Origin: Dolomedes plantarius
Taxonomy: Eukaryota; Arthropoda; Arachnida; Araneae; Dolomedidae
Direction of reading: 5' to 3'
NCBI GenBank assembly: GCA_907164885.2
Contig: OU015498.1
Coordinates: 123,820,727-123,884,726 of the forward strand
Length of the DNA: 64,000 bases
Shown: positions 10,484 to 22,251 of the stretch, piece by piece
Position numbering within the stretch: position 1 is the stretch's first letter
Layout of the letters: each line of letters opens with the position of its first letter
Position numbers and translations under genes: made by a program
The notes under the pieces: generated by a model
What the model was told of the DNA's origin: nothing
Database searches by the model: none
Seen by the model: the letters and a program-made list of their open reading frames with translations, nothing else

Positions 10484-12134
10484 TTACACATTAAATTATT
10501 CTTGAATCTAACCATATATATTATTATCAATCATTTCAGCGGCCAAAAGTCCTTGATATCTTTTAAAGCGCAAACAAACAAGTCATTATCCTTGTACAGT
10601 CGCCATTCACGCACATTTTCTTAGAAGAAATGATTCCATACTCTTGAAAATATGCCACTGTACTCTCTTCGGTGCTAGGATAATTCTAAATTCGAATCAT
10701 TTTGCAGCGGAGTAAAAAAAACAGTATATTTCAACACGCTAAAGAACACTAACTCGCGTAGTCAAGGATTACACAGTAAATGTGATAAAATTTGCGGTTA
10801 TTGGCGCAAAAGCTACCTTTTGATGATAATATCAGGTTTAGCGAAAATATTCGACGGGATAACCCCAAAGTACCGAAAACATTGGCGTTTATACAAAGCT
10901 CCACTCCTTCCAGAATAGCATGTACAAACACCAATATTTGCATTAACAACGTATGAAACATTATCTGTTGGGCTTTGAATTTAAAAAAATTATTTAACCC
11001 CATACCATAATGCTGAATTAAACCAATGCTACAACATTATATGCTCTTGTTTTACAGAGAACATCTTTTAAAATTCTTACAGATATTTCTGCATAGTTAT
11101 TTGTATTGGGACCTCTAAGTAGATTTTGTCTGTAAAGTAATACGTATTCACACCTTCGTTCATAAAACATCATAATAATAGTTCTGATTCATATTTGTAG
11201 CTTTTTAAAATGATTTAAGTGTTTTTCTTGTAGTATTTAGTTAAAATGAATGTTTTCAATGTCAGAAGTGTTCTTTATTTATTTAATATATCCAAAATTA
11301 TGATGCATTTCTATTTGAAAAATCGTTTTCCTTGGTTTATGCTTTATCCAGGAAATATTTCTAGCCATTAACTTACACTGAAAGTTAAATATTAATTCTA
11401 ATTTTTATGCTTTCTCTTAGAAGAAAAGCTTTTCTTGTAACTTTTTACAAGCTGGCAGGTTTCTTGTTTAGAAATTCCAATTGTTGATTTGTTTCAAGTG
11501 TTTGGGTCATCTTTTGCAACTTGAGTTGCCTAATTGACCAAAACCTACAGCTGAAAGGTTGAAGCCAATTTGTAATGTCTACAGCTTGATTCAGACCTGC
11601 ATATTCGGGATGTGGAGATTATTTCCCTAGCCATTTGGCTCCTGGTAGGGGTGAGAATCAAATTTTTATTGTAATTTAAGAGTTAAATTTGATGTGTCAT
11701 ACATGATAAAATTCTGTTCTTTTTATTTCTGTTCGCAAACATCTTACTTAAATATTTTGTCACGTTTTAAGAGAAACATTTTCAATTTTAAGACTAAATG
11801 GTTTTTGATTTAGATTGACATGTGTATTAAACATGCTTTCTAGAGCTGAAACTTTTTGGTTTTTCCCTGTAGATACTTATGATGCTCTTATCAGAATATT
11901 TAGTTGAAAGTTGAAAGGATCAGAGTCATCATCTAGCTAGCTGATAGATAATTATGGTCATTCACCAAGTATATTATTGAAATAAAATGCAATTTGAAAC
12001 GGAAAATCATACAGGAAAATTTAAATGAAGTAGTAAAAAAATATTAATTTTCATTTAATGGTAGCTAATTTGATACATTAGCGTCAATAAATTCATGAAC
12101 AAGTATTTAAATTCATACAATTATAAATTAAGTA
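10484..12134. other. Gene-poor AT-rich stretch
   Basis: Only short unsupported frames are seen. No repeats or RNA genes are recognised. Confidence 0.4.
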
Positions 12135-12551
12135 CAGTGGTATCTCGACTGATCATTCATCAAATAATTTTTCCTGTATGTGTCATTTACTTCATTCAGT
12201 CCCAATGATATTTCTTTAAGATCCTGCATTTAACATTTAGTTTTCATTATATATGCAGACTACTAAAAACTATAATTCTAGGATTCAGACATAATAGACA
12301 AAATCATGAATTAAACATAATCTATAAAGGAAAATTTGATTACAGTACGTTGAAGAACAGAGACCTTTAAAAGAATGACATCTTGTAACTAATTACGGTG
12401 GAATCTCGATCTAGCGTTTTTCAAGGTACCGACTGAACTGAACGATGAATGTGGGAACATAACAAAGCAATATGATCGTTGGACCGGGTGAAATAAATGA
12501 CACATACGGGGAAAACGAAGATTCGGAGAACAATCGATTGAGATTCCACTG
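12135..12551 (+). mobile_element. Tigger/pogo-type MITE with long inverted ends
   Basis: The left end is CAGTGGTATCTCGACTGAT at 12135, and the right end is GATTGAGATTCCACTG ending at 12551. TA flanks both sides. The first and last about 85 bp are imperfect inverted repeats, both carrying GTATGTGTCATTTA (as its reverse complement on the right). A second, inner copy of the terminus (GGTGGAATCTCGAT) occurs near 12400. There is no coding capacity. Confidence 0.65.
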
Positions 12552-14476
12552 TATTTGAATGAGAAATCTTACCTCTAGATATGATCTATAATTCTAATTA
12601 TTTTATGCAATGTCATGAGCATTTATTTTGGACATTTGCCCTTACAAACCGCATGATTTGTTGGCCATTTCATTATGGTAGCACCCAGTGCAACATTGCT
12701 CCATATGAGAAGAAAATGGAGAAACATCCATGCTTTTGCTGTGATTCAAATCCAGACTCCTGCAATAGCAGCTTGCATTGTCAACTTATATATAGCATGG
12801 GTACTTTTGATGATCAATGTCTGTTTCATTAATATTGTACACCAAAACATGCACATGAGATTTTACCAGCAAATACTCTCTAGAAGACTAGGAAATTAAC
12901 CATAACCTTCAAGAGAACATCAGCTAGTATTAGAAACAAAACCAGTCCTTGACTGGTACGTTGGTGTCTGCCCTGGTAGAGCTGAGCAGACTGCAATCTC
13001 TCGGCCACTTCAGGTGCTTAAAATTTTATTTTATATGGACAAAACAAAACCTTCCCCACTTGTAAAACGTGTAATAATGAGCAGGCCACTCCTGGTCACA
13101 TTCTAACTTGCTTAAATTTATCTAGGGAGGACTTTATTACTGACCCTTGCATATTAATGGACTTGCTGAGGATATAAGGACTCATGAACCAGGTCTAGTG
13201 CCGCTAGACCAGGAGGGATTAGAAACAACAGAAATAAAACCATATTTTCTTCACTTATGAATACCGAGAGAAATACAAAAAGGTGTATTAAAAATGCTAA
13301 ATGATTCATTGAGATATAAGTTAAAAATACTATTTTAAAATTTAAAGCATTATTAAGCTACTTTACGATCCCAAGGAAAAAGGCTCATGAGCCAGAGCAC
13401 TTAAAAAGCTTACACAGATATAATTCACATAAATTTACTTCATAGTCAAGAGAGCTTCAAAATTTAATTTAGATTAGATTTAGATATGCACCTATAATTT
13501 CAGTTGAGATTAGCAAATCTTAAAATTATTTTTAAATTTTGGCAAGTATTTTAAATGAAACAGGAAGTATTATTTCTTATGTTTTATAATCAATTTGTCT
13601 TCTAAAAAAGATTAGGAAGGTGAAGGTCCCATTTTCAATAAATTCTATAATAAACTATGTTTGATATTATAACATAACTCTGATGCTAGAGCTGTTTGTA
13701 GGATGAAAGGAAAAAAAAGAGACTTAAGGAAACTAGCATCCTTTCATGATGAGAGCTAATTCTCGTATTACAGGTCTGAACCATACACATATGTCTAATG
13801 AATTTACATAACATATGAACTGTAAAGGATTAGATCTTAAAATATGAATAAAAGAAACAACTATATAAAAAAAAAGATATAAAATGATAATGCTGTTCAT
13901 CATATCAAATCTATAACACAAATAAGCCAAAAAATCTATAATATAGATAAAAGAATTAAAGTAAAAAACTTATGAGTACTATTCTCATAATTTTTTTGTT
14001 TCAATTACAATATCTTTAAATTTGTCACACTTTGAGTTATTCTCATAACATTAATTCAGTAAGCAATGTCCTTTTTATGCAGAAACCAAACAAAATGTAT
14101 AATACATTAACCAAAAATTTCATTGACAAAGTCAGATCTGAATGTGAATAAAAGAACAAAACAAACCAACAAACCTTCTAGAATGCCATCGATTATTATT
14201 GGTTCTGTGCATTCGGCCAGAGTTCAGTAAATATCTATAGTAATTATTTTTAGTCACATAAGCACATATCACCAATTTAGAAATCTTTTCTTTTTCTTGA
14301 TGGACAGATCACTTGAAAACGATTTAAAAAATGGCGGGTAATATCGGCTTGAGCATAAAATTTGGCAATAAAAACAATGTAGCATGTTTGTCGCCAATAT
14401 CAATCCTTGGAGCCGAAATTTCGCCAAGTTGCCAGATACTGTCAAAAAGTTACCGTTTTTGGAAATACGCCACGTC
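12552..14476. other. Gene-poor stretch
   Basis: Nothing coding is recognised. A small hairpin, GGTCTAG-TGCCG-CTAGACC, lies at about 13193-13211. Confidence 0.4.
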
Positions 14477-16096
14477 ACGAGCCGTTAAATCTCTAACCGG
14501 CTGGCAAATCTGATTGGCTACTGAAAATGTTTTTCTGTGCTGCCATCTATCGGTCACTATTACATTGAATAGTGCTAAGATATTTAACTGTGGTAAGACG
14601 ACAGACTACACCACGCAAGGTTTGTTAGCGCTTACGATTCGTACTGGTAAAAATTTTAAATAATACGGCCTCAACATCACATTTAGCTTTCATTTGTCAT
14701 CTTTCGTTCAGTTTTCGATGGAGAGCAAAAGCAGTGATGAGTTTTTGTCAAACACTTTATGCAGGCATAAATACAAATATGTATTTAGAGGCTCTCCATA
14801 AAGTCATTAAGCATATATATATGAATTGGGAAAATTGCAGGCGTATGGATACCCGTATTAATCATTTAATGAAAATCGTCAAAGACAAAACATGGGAGAG
14901 ATTTAATAAGTTAATTAAAAGATGCAATTCAAAAAAGCATAGTGAAATTCATAGAAGTCATAGGAGAGTTCCAGAAATAAATGATCACATGATTCAAGTA
15001 GTAAATGAAAATAAGTGGCAAATACGCTCCCAAAGATGTGTAAAATTATTTTATGATGTACAAAAATTAAAGATTGTGAAATATGTGAGTTGAAATGCAC
15101 TTATTGTAAACACTGTATTCATGAATATTATTGTTCATGCATTGAATATAGCATAAAATTAAATACGTGTAAGCATATTCATGCTATTTGCTTAAGAAAT
15201 GAATCTGATGTGAAGTTATCTAAAATAGAAGAGGATGTTGTCATAAAAGACTTGGCAGAAAGTGAGTCCTTTAAAAGCTTAACCTCCTCAGATGAAGGAC
15301 TTAAAAATAAAAATGAGATTCAAGAGAAAATGAATTATACACTGAATCTCTTAAAAGGTAAAAAAAAGCCTTTGTAACAATGTAAAACAATCATTAAATA
15401 AATACCTAGACAACATCATTGATCTAATCAATATTGAAAGAAAACTGAAACCGAACAGAGAGCCTGCGAATAAAAATATAAAACATCAGCAACGTTTTTT
15501 TTCAACAAAAAAGTAAACAAACAGGTCATCTGTATTGGTAAAACCATCCTCAAATTTTAAATTAGCACTTGTTGAAGCTACAAAAAGTGGTTGCCAAGCT
15601 GTTAACATTCATGACAGTAATGACCATACATATTAAAAACCGAATCACTGTTTGCTTTTTATACGGTTTTTGTCCTAGGGACATTTAAAAACTGATTTTT
15701 TTTCCCTATCTGATATTAATTTTACAAAAAACAAGCAATTATGACGTACGGTTTTTTATAAATTTAAAAAATTTCTATTTTACAAAAGAAGTGTTATAAA
15801 TTTATATGTGTATTATACATAATTTAGAAAAGTCAGAAAAGCATATTTCTTTATATAAAATTGTTGTAGTAATATTAAATAAACTATTTCAGTTTATTAA
15901 ATATTCAGAAGTGTCATAGAATTCAGAAGTTTACTTGAAAGTTTGGTGCTCTGATACATTTAAAGACATGTAAACAAACGTTATATGTCTTAGATAAATA
16001 ATTAGACACAATAATGACTGATAGATGGCAGCACTGAGAAGCGTATTTTCAGTAGCCAATGAGATTTGCCAGCCGGTTAGAGATTTAACGGCTCGT
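14477..16096 (+). mobile_element. MULE (Mutator-like) transposon, internally deleted
   Basis: The terminal inverted repeats are about 90 bp: the left starts ACGAGCCGTTAAATCTC and the right ends in its complement at 16096. The 8-bp target duplication GCCACGTC lies at 14469-14476 and 16097-16104, within the 8-11 bp range usual for MULEs. The interior encodes the start and the C-terminal part of a transposase with a SWIM zinc finger. The right flank is gypsy LTR sequence; the left flank is not. Confidence 0.88.
14718..15377 (+). pseudogene. MULE transposase remnant: N-terminus joined to C-terminal SWIM part
   Basis: ATG 14718 starts a frame (MESKSSDEFLSNTL...) that is open for only 27 codons. 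Shifted frames then encode the region after the catalytic core (NTNMYLEALHKV, where the Glu resembles the last DDE residue, then RINHLMKIVKDKTWERF). A C/H-rich SWIM finger follows at about 15080-15190 (C-x-C-x10-C-x-H in YYCSCIEYSIKLNTCKHIH, preceded by further Cys pairs). The bulk of the DDE core is missing, so the element cannot encode an active enzyme. The end at 15377 is the natural C-terminal stop or close to it. Confidence 0.75.
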
Positions 16097-16258
16097 GCCA
16101 CGTCGCGCTCTGATAGCACTAGTTTTCCATAGTGGTTGTAAAAATGAATGTGTAGAAGTTGCATTAAATTTAAATTATAAACCTTCTGATGTGTGGATTT
16201 ATCGAGGATATTTATTGTGTTTTTAATTTAGTTATTTTATTTGGGTGATTATCCCAAA
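16097..16258 (+). repeat. Right half of a gypsy LTR (same family as 539-855)
   Basis: From GCCACGTCGCGCTCTGATAG to CCCAAAA it matches the 5' LTR at about 690-855 with a few differences. The left half is absent. The MULE insertion point is its left edge. Confidence 0.85.
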
Positions 16259-16424
16259 AAATTTACCACCAACAAGTATTTTTAAAATTAAGTTGATGTT
16301 ATTCGGTAAACATTTTGAAAGGTTTCACGAGTTAAAAAAATATTGGTTTTGAAGTTAAAAATCATCGAAAATTATTCTCTATACACGTTGCATGAGGAGC
16401 GGTTAGTTCTGGTCACCGAAGCCG

Positions 16425-16500
16425 AAATTGACGTCACGCTCCAATGTTATACAACATTGGAGCTCAAAACACAAATCATAAATTTCAATGCATGCGCAGA
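16425..16500 (+). promoter_or_regulatory. Candidate EXD2 promoter elements (CRE and NRF1-like), copy A
   Basis: TGACGTCA at 16429-16436 is a full CRE palindrome, and GCATGCGCA at 16490-16498 matches an NRF1-type core. Both are also present upstream of copy B (47186-47193 and 47240-47248), although the surrounding sequence has diverged noticeably. Confidence 0.45.
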
Positions 16501-16846
16501 TTTCGGATGACTCTTTCGCTAAGATTCTCAATGATAGAACACAAGGGAAAATGCCGATGCTTGGATTTATTTTGAACATCTCAAACTCTTGTAGAGGCAT
16601 GTTTTGTTATCAAATTTAAAAACCGACGTGTATGAGGGAAGGCTTGATCCATGAAGCTACAGATTATAGCTTTATGGCTTGATCCTAGAACTTCGATGCG
16701 AAACTGAAGATTTGCATGAATGGCAAGTATTTAATTTGAAGTTTTTCTCCGCATTAAGACTTCATTATTTTTAATAACTCATTATATTTTAAACTAACAG
16801 ATTTGTTACAAGATCGTGCTATTTTTTCCTCTATTTGTTAGGAGAT

Positions 16847-18523
16847 ATGTCACTATATCAAAAGCATTCTTTTAAATTGACGTTTCTAGTTGCTACTACT
16901 GGAATTGTCTTAACTAAATATTTACTGAGAAAGTTTCTCAGTTATAGTCAGAAACCTAAATGTGTAATTATTCAGACCATTGAAGACTGGAATATTCACG
17001 AAGATGAAATTTTACGTAGATTTAAAAAATCTGGAATTATTGGTATTGATTGTGAGTGGGTTACAACTGGTAGCAGTCGCAAACCGGTATCCCTTTTACA
17101 GTTAGCGGATAGTAATGGATTTTGTGTTTTGATTCGGTTATCTTGTATTCCTGTGTGGTTAATGCCCATTGGGATCAGTGAATTATTAAGAGATAGGGAC
17201 ATTTTAAAAGTAGGTGTTGGTGTAAATGAAGATGCTAATAAATTATTTCATGATTATTGCTTAGAAGTTCAAGGTTTTATTGATTTACGTTATTTGACAA
17301 GAGACTTGAATGAACTCCAGGGAAAGTCTCTAGGATTGAAATCTCTAGCTAAAGAGATTTTAAATTATGATTTAGATAAAAGTTATTCCTTACGATGCAG
17401 TGATTGGGATGCAGAAGATTTGAGACCTGATCAAATTAAATATGCAGCAGATGATGCAATAGTTGCTGCCAAAATATTTCAAAATGTAAAATCTAGAAAA
17501 AGTAGTTGGTTTAGTTTTAACTCATGCTTTCATGACGATGTTTTAACGTACATGGATATACCCTTTAAACAAACAAGTGATAACATTGTTAGTAAAAATT
17601 CTTCAAGACAGTCAGTTATTAAGTGTAAAACAAGATATAGTAAACCACGCCAAAGACCAATGTATGACAACTGTAAACTTCTTACCCCAGATGGTGAAAC
17701 CCTTTGCAGTTGTGAGAAAAAGAAAGCTGAGTGGTATGTAATTAAAGGTTTAGGTGATATTATTAGTGAAGAACCATTTGTAGTAAAGCTAAATTTCAAA
17801 CCTTCAGGACGCCCAAAATTAGATAATATATTTTATGCTATGGAGCAAGTAAATCATTGTGTAGTATGTGGAAAGACTGATAACTATCAACGTAAACTTG
17901 TAGTACCATCAGAATACAGAAAATACTTTCCAGATTTAATGAAAAAAAATTTATCGCATGATGTATTGCTGTTATGTGTAGATTGTCATAAAAGAAGTAA
18001 TATATTAGATCAGATAATGAGATCAAAACTTGCAGAGCTATGCAATGCACCTTTGACTAATGGCAAAAATGCAAAATATGAATTTGATGGTGAATTATCA
18101 AGAGTTAGATCAGCTGCCTCAGCGTTGACTCATTCTGGTGAAAAAATACCCGATTCTCGCAAAAAAATACTTGAAAATATTATAATGGATTATTTTAAAG
18201 TTGAGACAGTGACAGAAGGAGTTTTGCAAGAAGCTTATGATCTCGATGTTAGTACTTTAAATAAACCCTTTATACCTCATGGTTTAAAAGTATATCAATA
18301 TTTTTGTGAAAATGGGGGCTTAATTCAATTTGAAAAGATGTGGAGACAGCATTTTTTAGATTGTATGCAACCAAAATATTTACCAACTATGTGGTCTGTA
18401 GAGCATAACCATAAACGTTTAGCATTACAAGTTGTTAATCAAGAACGAGACATTGATTTTGATGTATCCATTCTTGGCTTTGATCCAGATTTCTTAAGGG
18501 AATTAGACAATTTTCAAGATTAA
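16847..18523 (+). CDS. EXD2: EXD2, 3'-5' exonuclease domain protein, copy A
   Basis: This is a complete 558-codon frame in a single coding exon. Residues about 12-31 form a membrane anchor, as expected for EXD2, which in animals is anchored at mitochondria and acts in DNA end resection and RNA metabolism. The DnaQ/DEDDy exonuclease domain covers about 40-225: ExoI D-C-E in GIDCEWV, ExoII in VGVGVNEDANKL, ExoIII in KYAADDAIVAAKIF. A C-x2-C/C-x2-H cluster (CVVCGKTDN and LLCVDCHKRSN) lies in the C-terminal part. The length is a little below the roughly 620 residues of vertebrate EXD2. ATG 16847 was chosen because a pyrimidine-rich TTAG acceptor ends at 16841, so the in-frame sequence before it is intron and a 5' UTR exon lies upstream. 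Copy B encodes a protein about 93% identical. Confidence 0.93.
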   Translation: MSLYQKHSFKLTFLVATTGIVLTKYLLRKFLSYSQKPKCVIIQTIEDWNIHEDEILRRFKKSGIIGIDCEWVTTGSSRKPVSLLQLADSNGFCVLIRLSCIPVWLMPIGISELLRDRDILKVGVGVNEDANKLFHDYCLEVQGFIDLRYLTRDLNELQGKSLGLKSLAKEILNYDLDKSYSLRCSDWDAEDLRPDQIKYAADDAIVAAKIFQNVKSRKSSWFSFNSCFHDDVLTYMDIPFKQTSDNIVSKNSSRQSVIKCKTRYSKPRQRPMYDNCKLLTPDGETLCSCEKKKAEWYVIKGLGDIISEEPFVVKLNFKPSGRPKLDNIFYAMEQVNHCVVCGKTDNYQRKLVVPSEYRKYFPDLMKKNLSHDVLLLCVDCHKRSNILDQIMRSKLAELCNAPLTNGKNAKYEFDGELSRVRSAASALTHSGEKIPDSRKKILENIIMDYFKVETVTEGVLQEAYDLDVSTLNKPFIPHGLKVYQYFCENGGLIQFEKMWRQHFLDCMQPKYLPTMWSVEHNHKRLALQVVNQERDIDFDVSILGFDPDFLRELDNFQD

Positions 18524-20358
18524 TTGCCTGTGATATTTTTTGTTTAAATTATAGTTTTTATATTATAAATGACATTATTGCTATTGTTTAATGTTTTAAG
18601 AAAATTCTCTTTGTTTTAAAAATTAAGTGGAATATACAGTTTTTTTATATATTTTAAGAAATTAACATTATTAATTATGTATTATATAGAAAAACTGTTA
18701 ACACCTTCAGATTCATTTTGTTTAATTTAAATCTACTCAGTAATTGAGTTATTCTCTATAAAATATCAAAAATTGTGTAACATTATATAATATAAGATTT
18801 TTAAAGAATGTGTTGTGAAATACACTGTGGTGTATATTTTGTGAAGTCTAAAAAATAAGACATGCTTTTAATTGTTTTATCAGTGTATTTTGAAGAATTT
18901 AATTTTACAATCATGTATTATAAACATCTATGTAACACATTTAAGATATTTTTTATGTAATGTGACCTTTAGGTAAGAATTCATCAAAGTACATTCTGGT
19001 TTATGTTTTAGTAGAGGAGGATATGTAGATTTGTTGTAATATGGAACAATTATTTGAGTATTATTATTTTCAAAGTCTAAACACCTGGTAATAGTTGTGC
19101 AGTGTGGCTGTTATTAACAATGATAAGTATAAAGATTATGTTTAGAAATGAAATGGTTGATTTCAGTAAAACTGTACACCAGAAAAATTCATCCTGTATT
19201 ATTTTTACTACTTTGACAAATAAATTTTCGCTATTTTTCTGTTATGTTCTTCAGCTTCTGGTTTATGAACCAAAGACATACTGTTTATGCCCCCCCACAC
19301 ACAAAAAAAAGATAATTCTGCAAAGGTTTACACTATTTTACTTGTGTTTGATATAATTTCTGGCTTTTGTTATCAAAGTAAGTAACATTGTTGTCATAAA
19401 TGATGCAGGTTATCCTTCATTTACTAACATACATATAGAGTGTCCCAAAATTCACACAAGATTTGAATTTTGTGCCATATGTGTGATAAAGTGTTGCCAA
19501 CGAAAAAAAAGACAGTGTGGCAGTTGACAGTTGTGGCAACATAACCCTATACTGTATACTTTATGAATCAATAAAAATTGTAAAATTTTTAATTATAAAC
19601 CTGTGTTTTCTATCAAAATTATTTTTTGTGTGTTGCAAAATTATTTTGCAACACCCTGTATAATATTTAAATAAAGTGTTGAAATTCAATATATGATCGA
19701 ATACAGTAACCAAATTGATAAATTTCTACAATTAATACATTAGTTTTAAAAGAAGGATGTTTTCTTAGTTGGCTAACTTTTATTATTCTAATGGTTATTG
19801 TGGATATAGATATGTTTAAATTTGATAGATTAATTGTAATTGGGTTGTAGTTCTGTGATTTAAAAAAAAAGTAGCAATGAGCTAATTATGTATTTTGAAG
19901 TTGACGTGCCAAGTTTCTTTGATGTAATATTAGTGATGTTAAATCAGAAAACACACAACCCCGTCAGTGTTTAAATTTTAATGAAAACAGTACAACTATT
20001 TTAGTAAAGATATCTAATATTTATACAGGATGATAGCAATGTGATGAATGTGTTTACAGATAAAATGTGTTTACAGCTTTTATACAGAAAACTTTTTTTT
20101 TTTTTTGCTGGCTCTTCTGAAAATAATGGAATGCTGAAGTTTAGAATCTATAAGTAAATTATAGAATAAATGATATATTGTTTTGAATTAAGAAAAAATG
20201 CAAACTTCTGTGTCTCAAAAAATTTTACATCTATGCCCCTACATACTCATTTCTAATACACACACAGTTTCATTTAACAAAAAACTTAATCATACTGTGA
20301 TAAAAGAGATGAATTGCTGATATATCAGTAGCTTAAAATAAATGCTCATGATATATGC
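18524..20358. other. EXD2-A 3' flank, shared with copy B
   Basis: AT-rich non-coding sequence that aligns with 49234-51284. AATAAA candidates for EXD2 polyadenylation occur at about 19217 and 19570. No further gene is seen. Confidence 0.5.
19437..19660 (+). mobile_element. Possible mariner-type MITE
   Basis: The left end GTGTCCCAAAATTCACAC and right end TTTTGCAACACCCTGTA resemble the GGGTGT...ACACCC ends of mariner-derived MITEs, with TA around them. Copy B has the left part next to a duplication breakpoint (about 50128) and a second site with no insert (about 50575). Confidence 0.45.
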
Positions 20359-20648
20359 CAGGGGTTCCCAAACTTATTTGGTCTACCGCCCCCTTTTCAG
20401 GGAAAAAATTACTCACCGCCCCCCTGGAAATTTACCTTCGTATGAGAGTAAACAGACATACAATGATAAATTTTCGGACTTTTATGTTTTGTTTCTACCT
20501 ATATAGAACATAGTAAACAAATATGTTGTTGTAAATAGGACCCCTTGAAGCTTAAAGTTAGAATTTTTTTATCAAAATCAACCATTGTTACATTCGCATT
20601 ACACGCAGAAAAATAAGATGACGACGAATAATAATCGTTTATTAAATA

Positions 20649-20990
20649 TTACAAATAACAGTAAAACTTATGAGAAGGATGAACTTGGTGCACAGCAATC
20701 AATTTATTTATATTCGGCTCTGTTTTAGTCAGCAGCATGCTTAAATCACCGCGATTAACAATTTGTAGTCGGTTTCTGCTTTTAGTTAACAGATTTTTGA
20801 CCGCACTGAACTCACGTTCCACTAAATATATACCACATTCCACGTAATATGATGAAGGAAACGTTATCAAAAATTTTTGTACCACAACCCATAATCCAGG
20901 GTAAAGTGTCGGTATCTCTTTTTACAGGCAGAACTGTTGATAACTGTTGATAGCTGAGTTTAAATTTAAATTTTATATTTTCATTTGTTA
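20649..20990 (-). pseudogene. hAT transposase C-terminal dimerisation region remnant
   Basis: The frame carries FLITFPSSY, VEREFSAVKNLLTKSRNRLQ and a tail ending HQVHPSH, the pattern of the hAT C-terminal dimerisation domain. A frame break and short insertion separate it from the preceding stretch (KFKLSYQQL). The Tc1 element at 21000 cuts the coding region just upstream. Confidence 0.75.
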
Positions 20991-20999
20991 TTACTTCTA

Positions 21000-22249
21000 C
21001 ACTATCTGGCCAAAAGTATCCGGACACCCAGTGGTACGGACTCGGAGAGACCTAAGGCATATATTAATATGATATTGGTCCTCCTTTTGCATCGACGACA
21101 GCCTGCACGTCTGGGGAGACTTTCCACCAGTTTTTGATAGGTGTCCATAGGAATTGACTTCCAGGCGTCCATCACAGCTGAAGTGAGTACTGGCAGCGAG
21201 GATGGTCGATTTAGCTGGCTACGTAATCTGGCTGTAATCTGGTCGTTTGGCTGGCTACGTCCCAAAGGTGTTCAATGGGATTTAGATCGGGGCTCTGAGA
21301 AAACCAATCCAGTTTATGAGCACCCATTTCGTCAAATCATGCCTGCACAAGTCTCGATGTATGAATGGAGCAGTTATCCTGCTGGAAGGGAAATGGGCCT
21401 TCCCCGAAATATTGCCATAGAGTTGGGAGACCAGCGTTGTACAGAATGTCCACATACATCTCAGAGTTCATGTTTCGAACCACAAGAACTAAGGAACCAA
21501 GGCCAAACCATGAAAAACACCCCCACACCATAATGCTGCCACCACCAAACTTAACAGTCGGCACAATGCAGTCACGGAAGAAGCGCTCGCCGGGCATCCG
21601 CCAAACCCAGACGCTTCCATCGAACTGCCAGATTGTAATGCGAGATTCATCACTCCTATGAACATTTTCCACGTGTCCACGGTCCAATGACGGTGAGCTT
21701 TGCACCACTGCAATCGACGCTTCGCATTCTGGGGAATTATGTTCGGCTTGTGAGCGGCTGAATGACCATGGAATCCCAGGTTTTTTAACTCTCGACGAAC
21801 AGTCCTGCTGCTAGCACTAACGCCTGATGAACTTTGGAACTCCTGAGTGATTTCAATCAACAAGGACTTGTGATTTTGTTTCACTACCTTTTTCAGAGTT
21901 CTACGGCTGCGTTCACTAATTTTTTTCGGCCTGCCACTTAGTTTTTCTGCAGTTTCACTGCATCGACGTTTCCACTTCACAGTTACATCACTCACAATGG
22001 ATTTTGGCTTCTGTAGAATGTCCGAAATTTCACGAACTGATTTCCCACAAAGGTGGCATTCCGCTATAAAGCCACGATCAAAGTCACTAAGCTCCTTTGA
22101 CTTACTCATTGTTTCACAAACGCATAAATTTGACCTGACAAACCACTACCAACACTTTTATAGCTTTCGGTTACGCATCAAATTACGTCACCTGCCAGAT
22201 CCACTTCTTCAGGGGGGGGAGGTCGTCCGGATACTTTGGCCAGATAATG
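21000..22249 (-). mobile_element. Tc1-like transposon in the hAT element
   Basis: The inverted ends CACTATCTGGCCAAAAGTAT and its near-complement ending ...TTTGGCCAGATAATG are flanked by TA (20998-20999, 22250-22251). A broken DD34E transposase lies on the minus strand. Confidence 0.92.
21064..22109 (-). pseudogene. Tc1 transposase (DD34E), frameshifted
   Basis: It starts MSKSKELSDFDRGFIAEC at 22109 with an N-terminal helix-turn-helix region. All three catalytic motifs are visible across shifted frames: SDESR (near 21646), QQDNCSIH (near 21375) and SQSPDLNPIEHLWD (near 21256-21297). At least one frameshift (near 21665), a Trp-to-stop change near 21337 and further breaks near 21200 inactivate it. 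Confidence 0.88.
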
Positions 22250-22251
22250 TA

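Noticed and set aside
15090..15377. Separate small gene with Cys-rich start
   Set aside because: It is the SWIM-finger part of the MULE transposase in a shifted frame, inside the MULE TIRs.
16835..16846. In-frame TTG start four codons before EXD2 ATG (also 47542 in copy B)
   Set aside because: It lies before or across a pyrimidine-rich TTAG splice acceptor; ATG at 16847/47554 is the natural start.
19437..19660. EXD2 3' UTR regulatory element
   Set aside because: The ends look like a mariner-type MITE, and copy B has a site without it.
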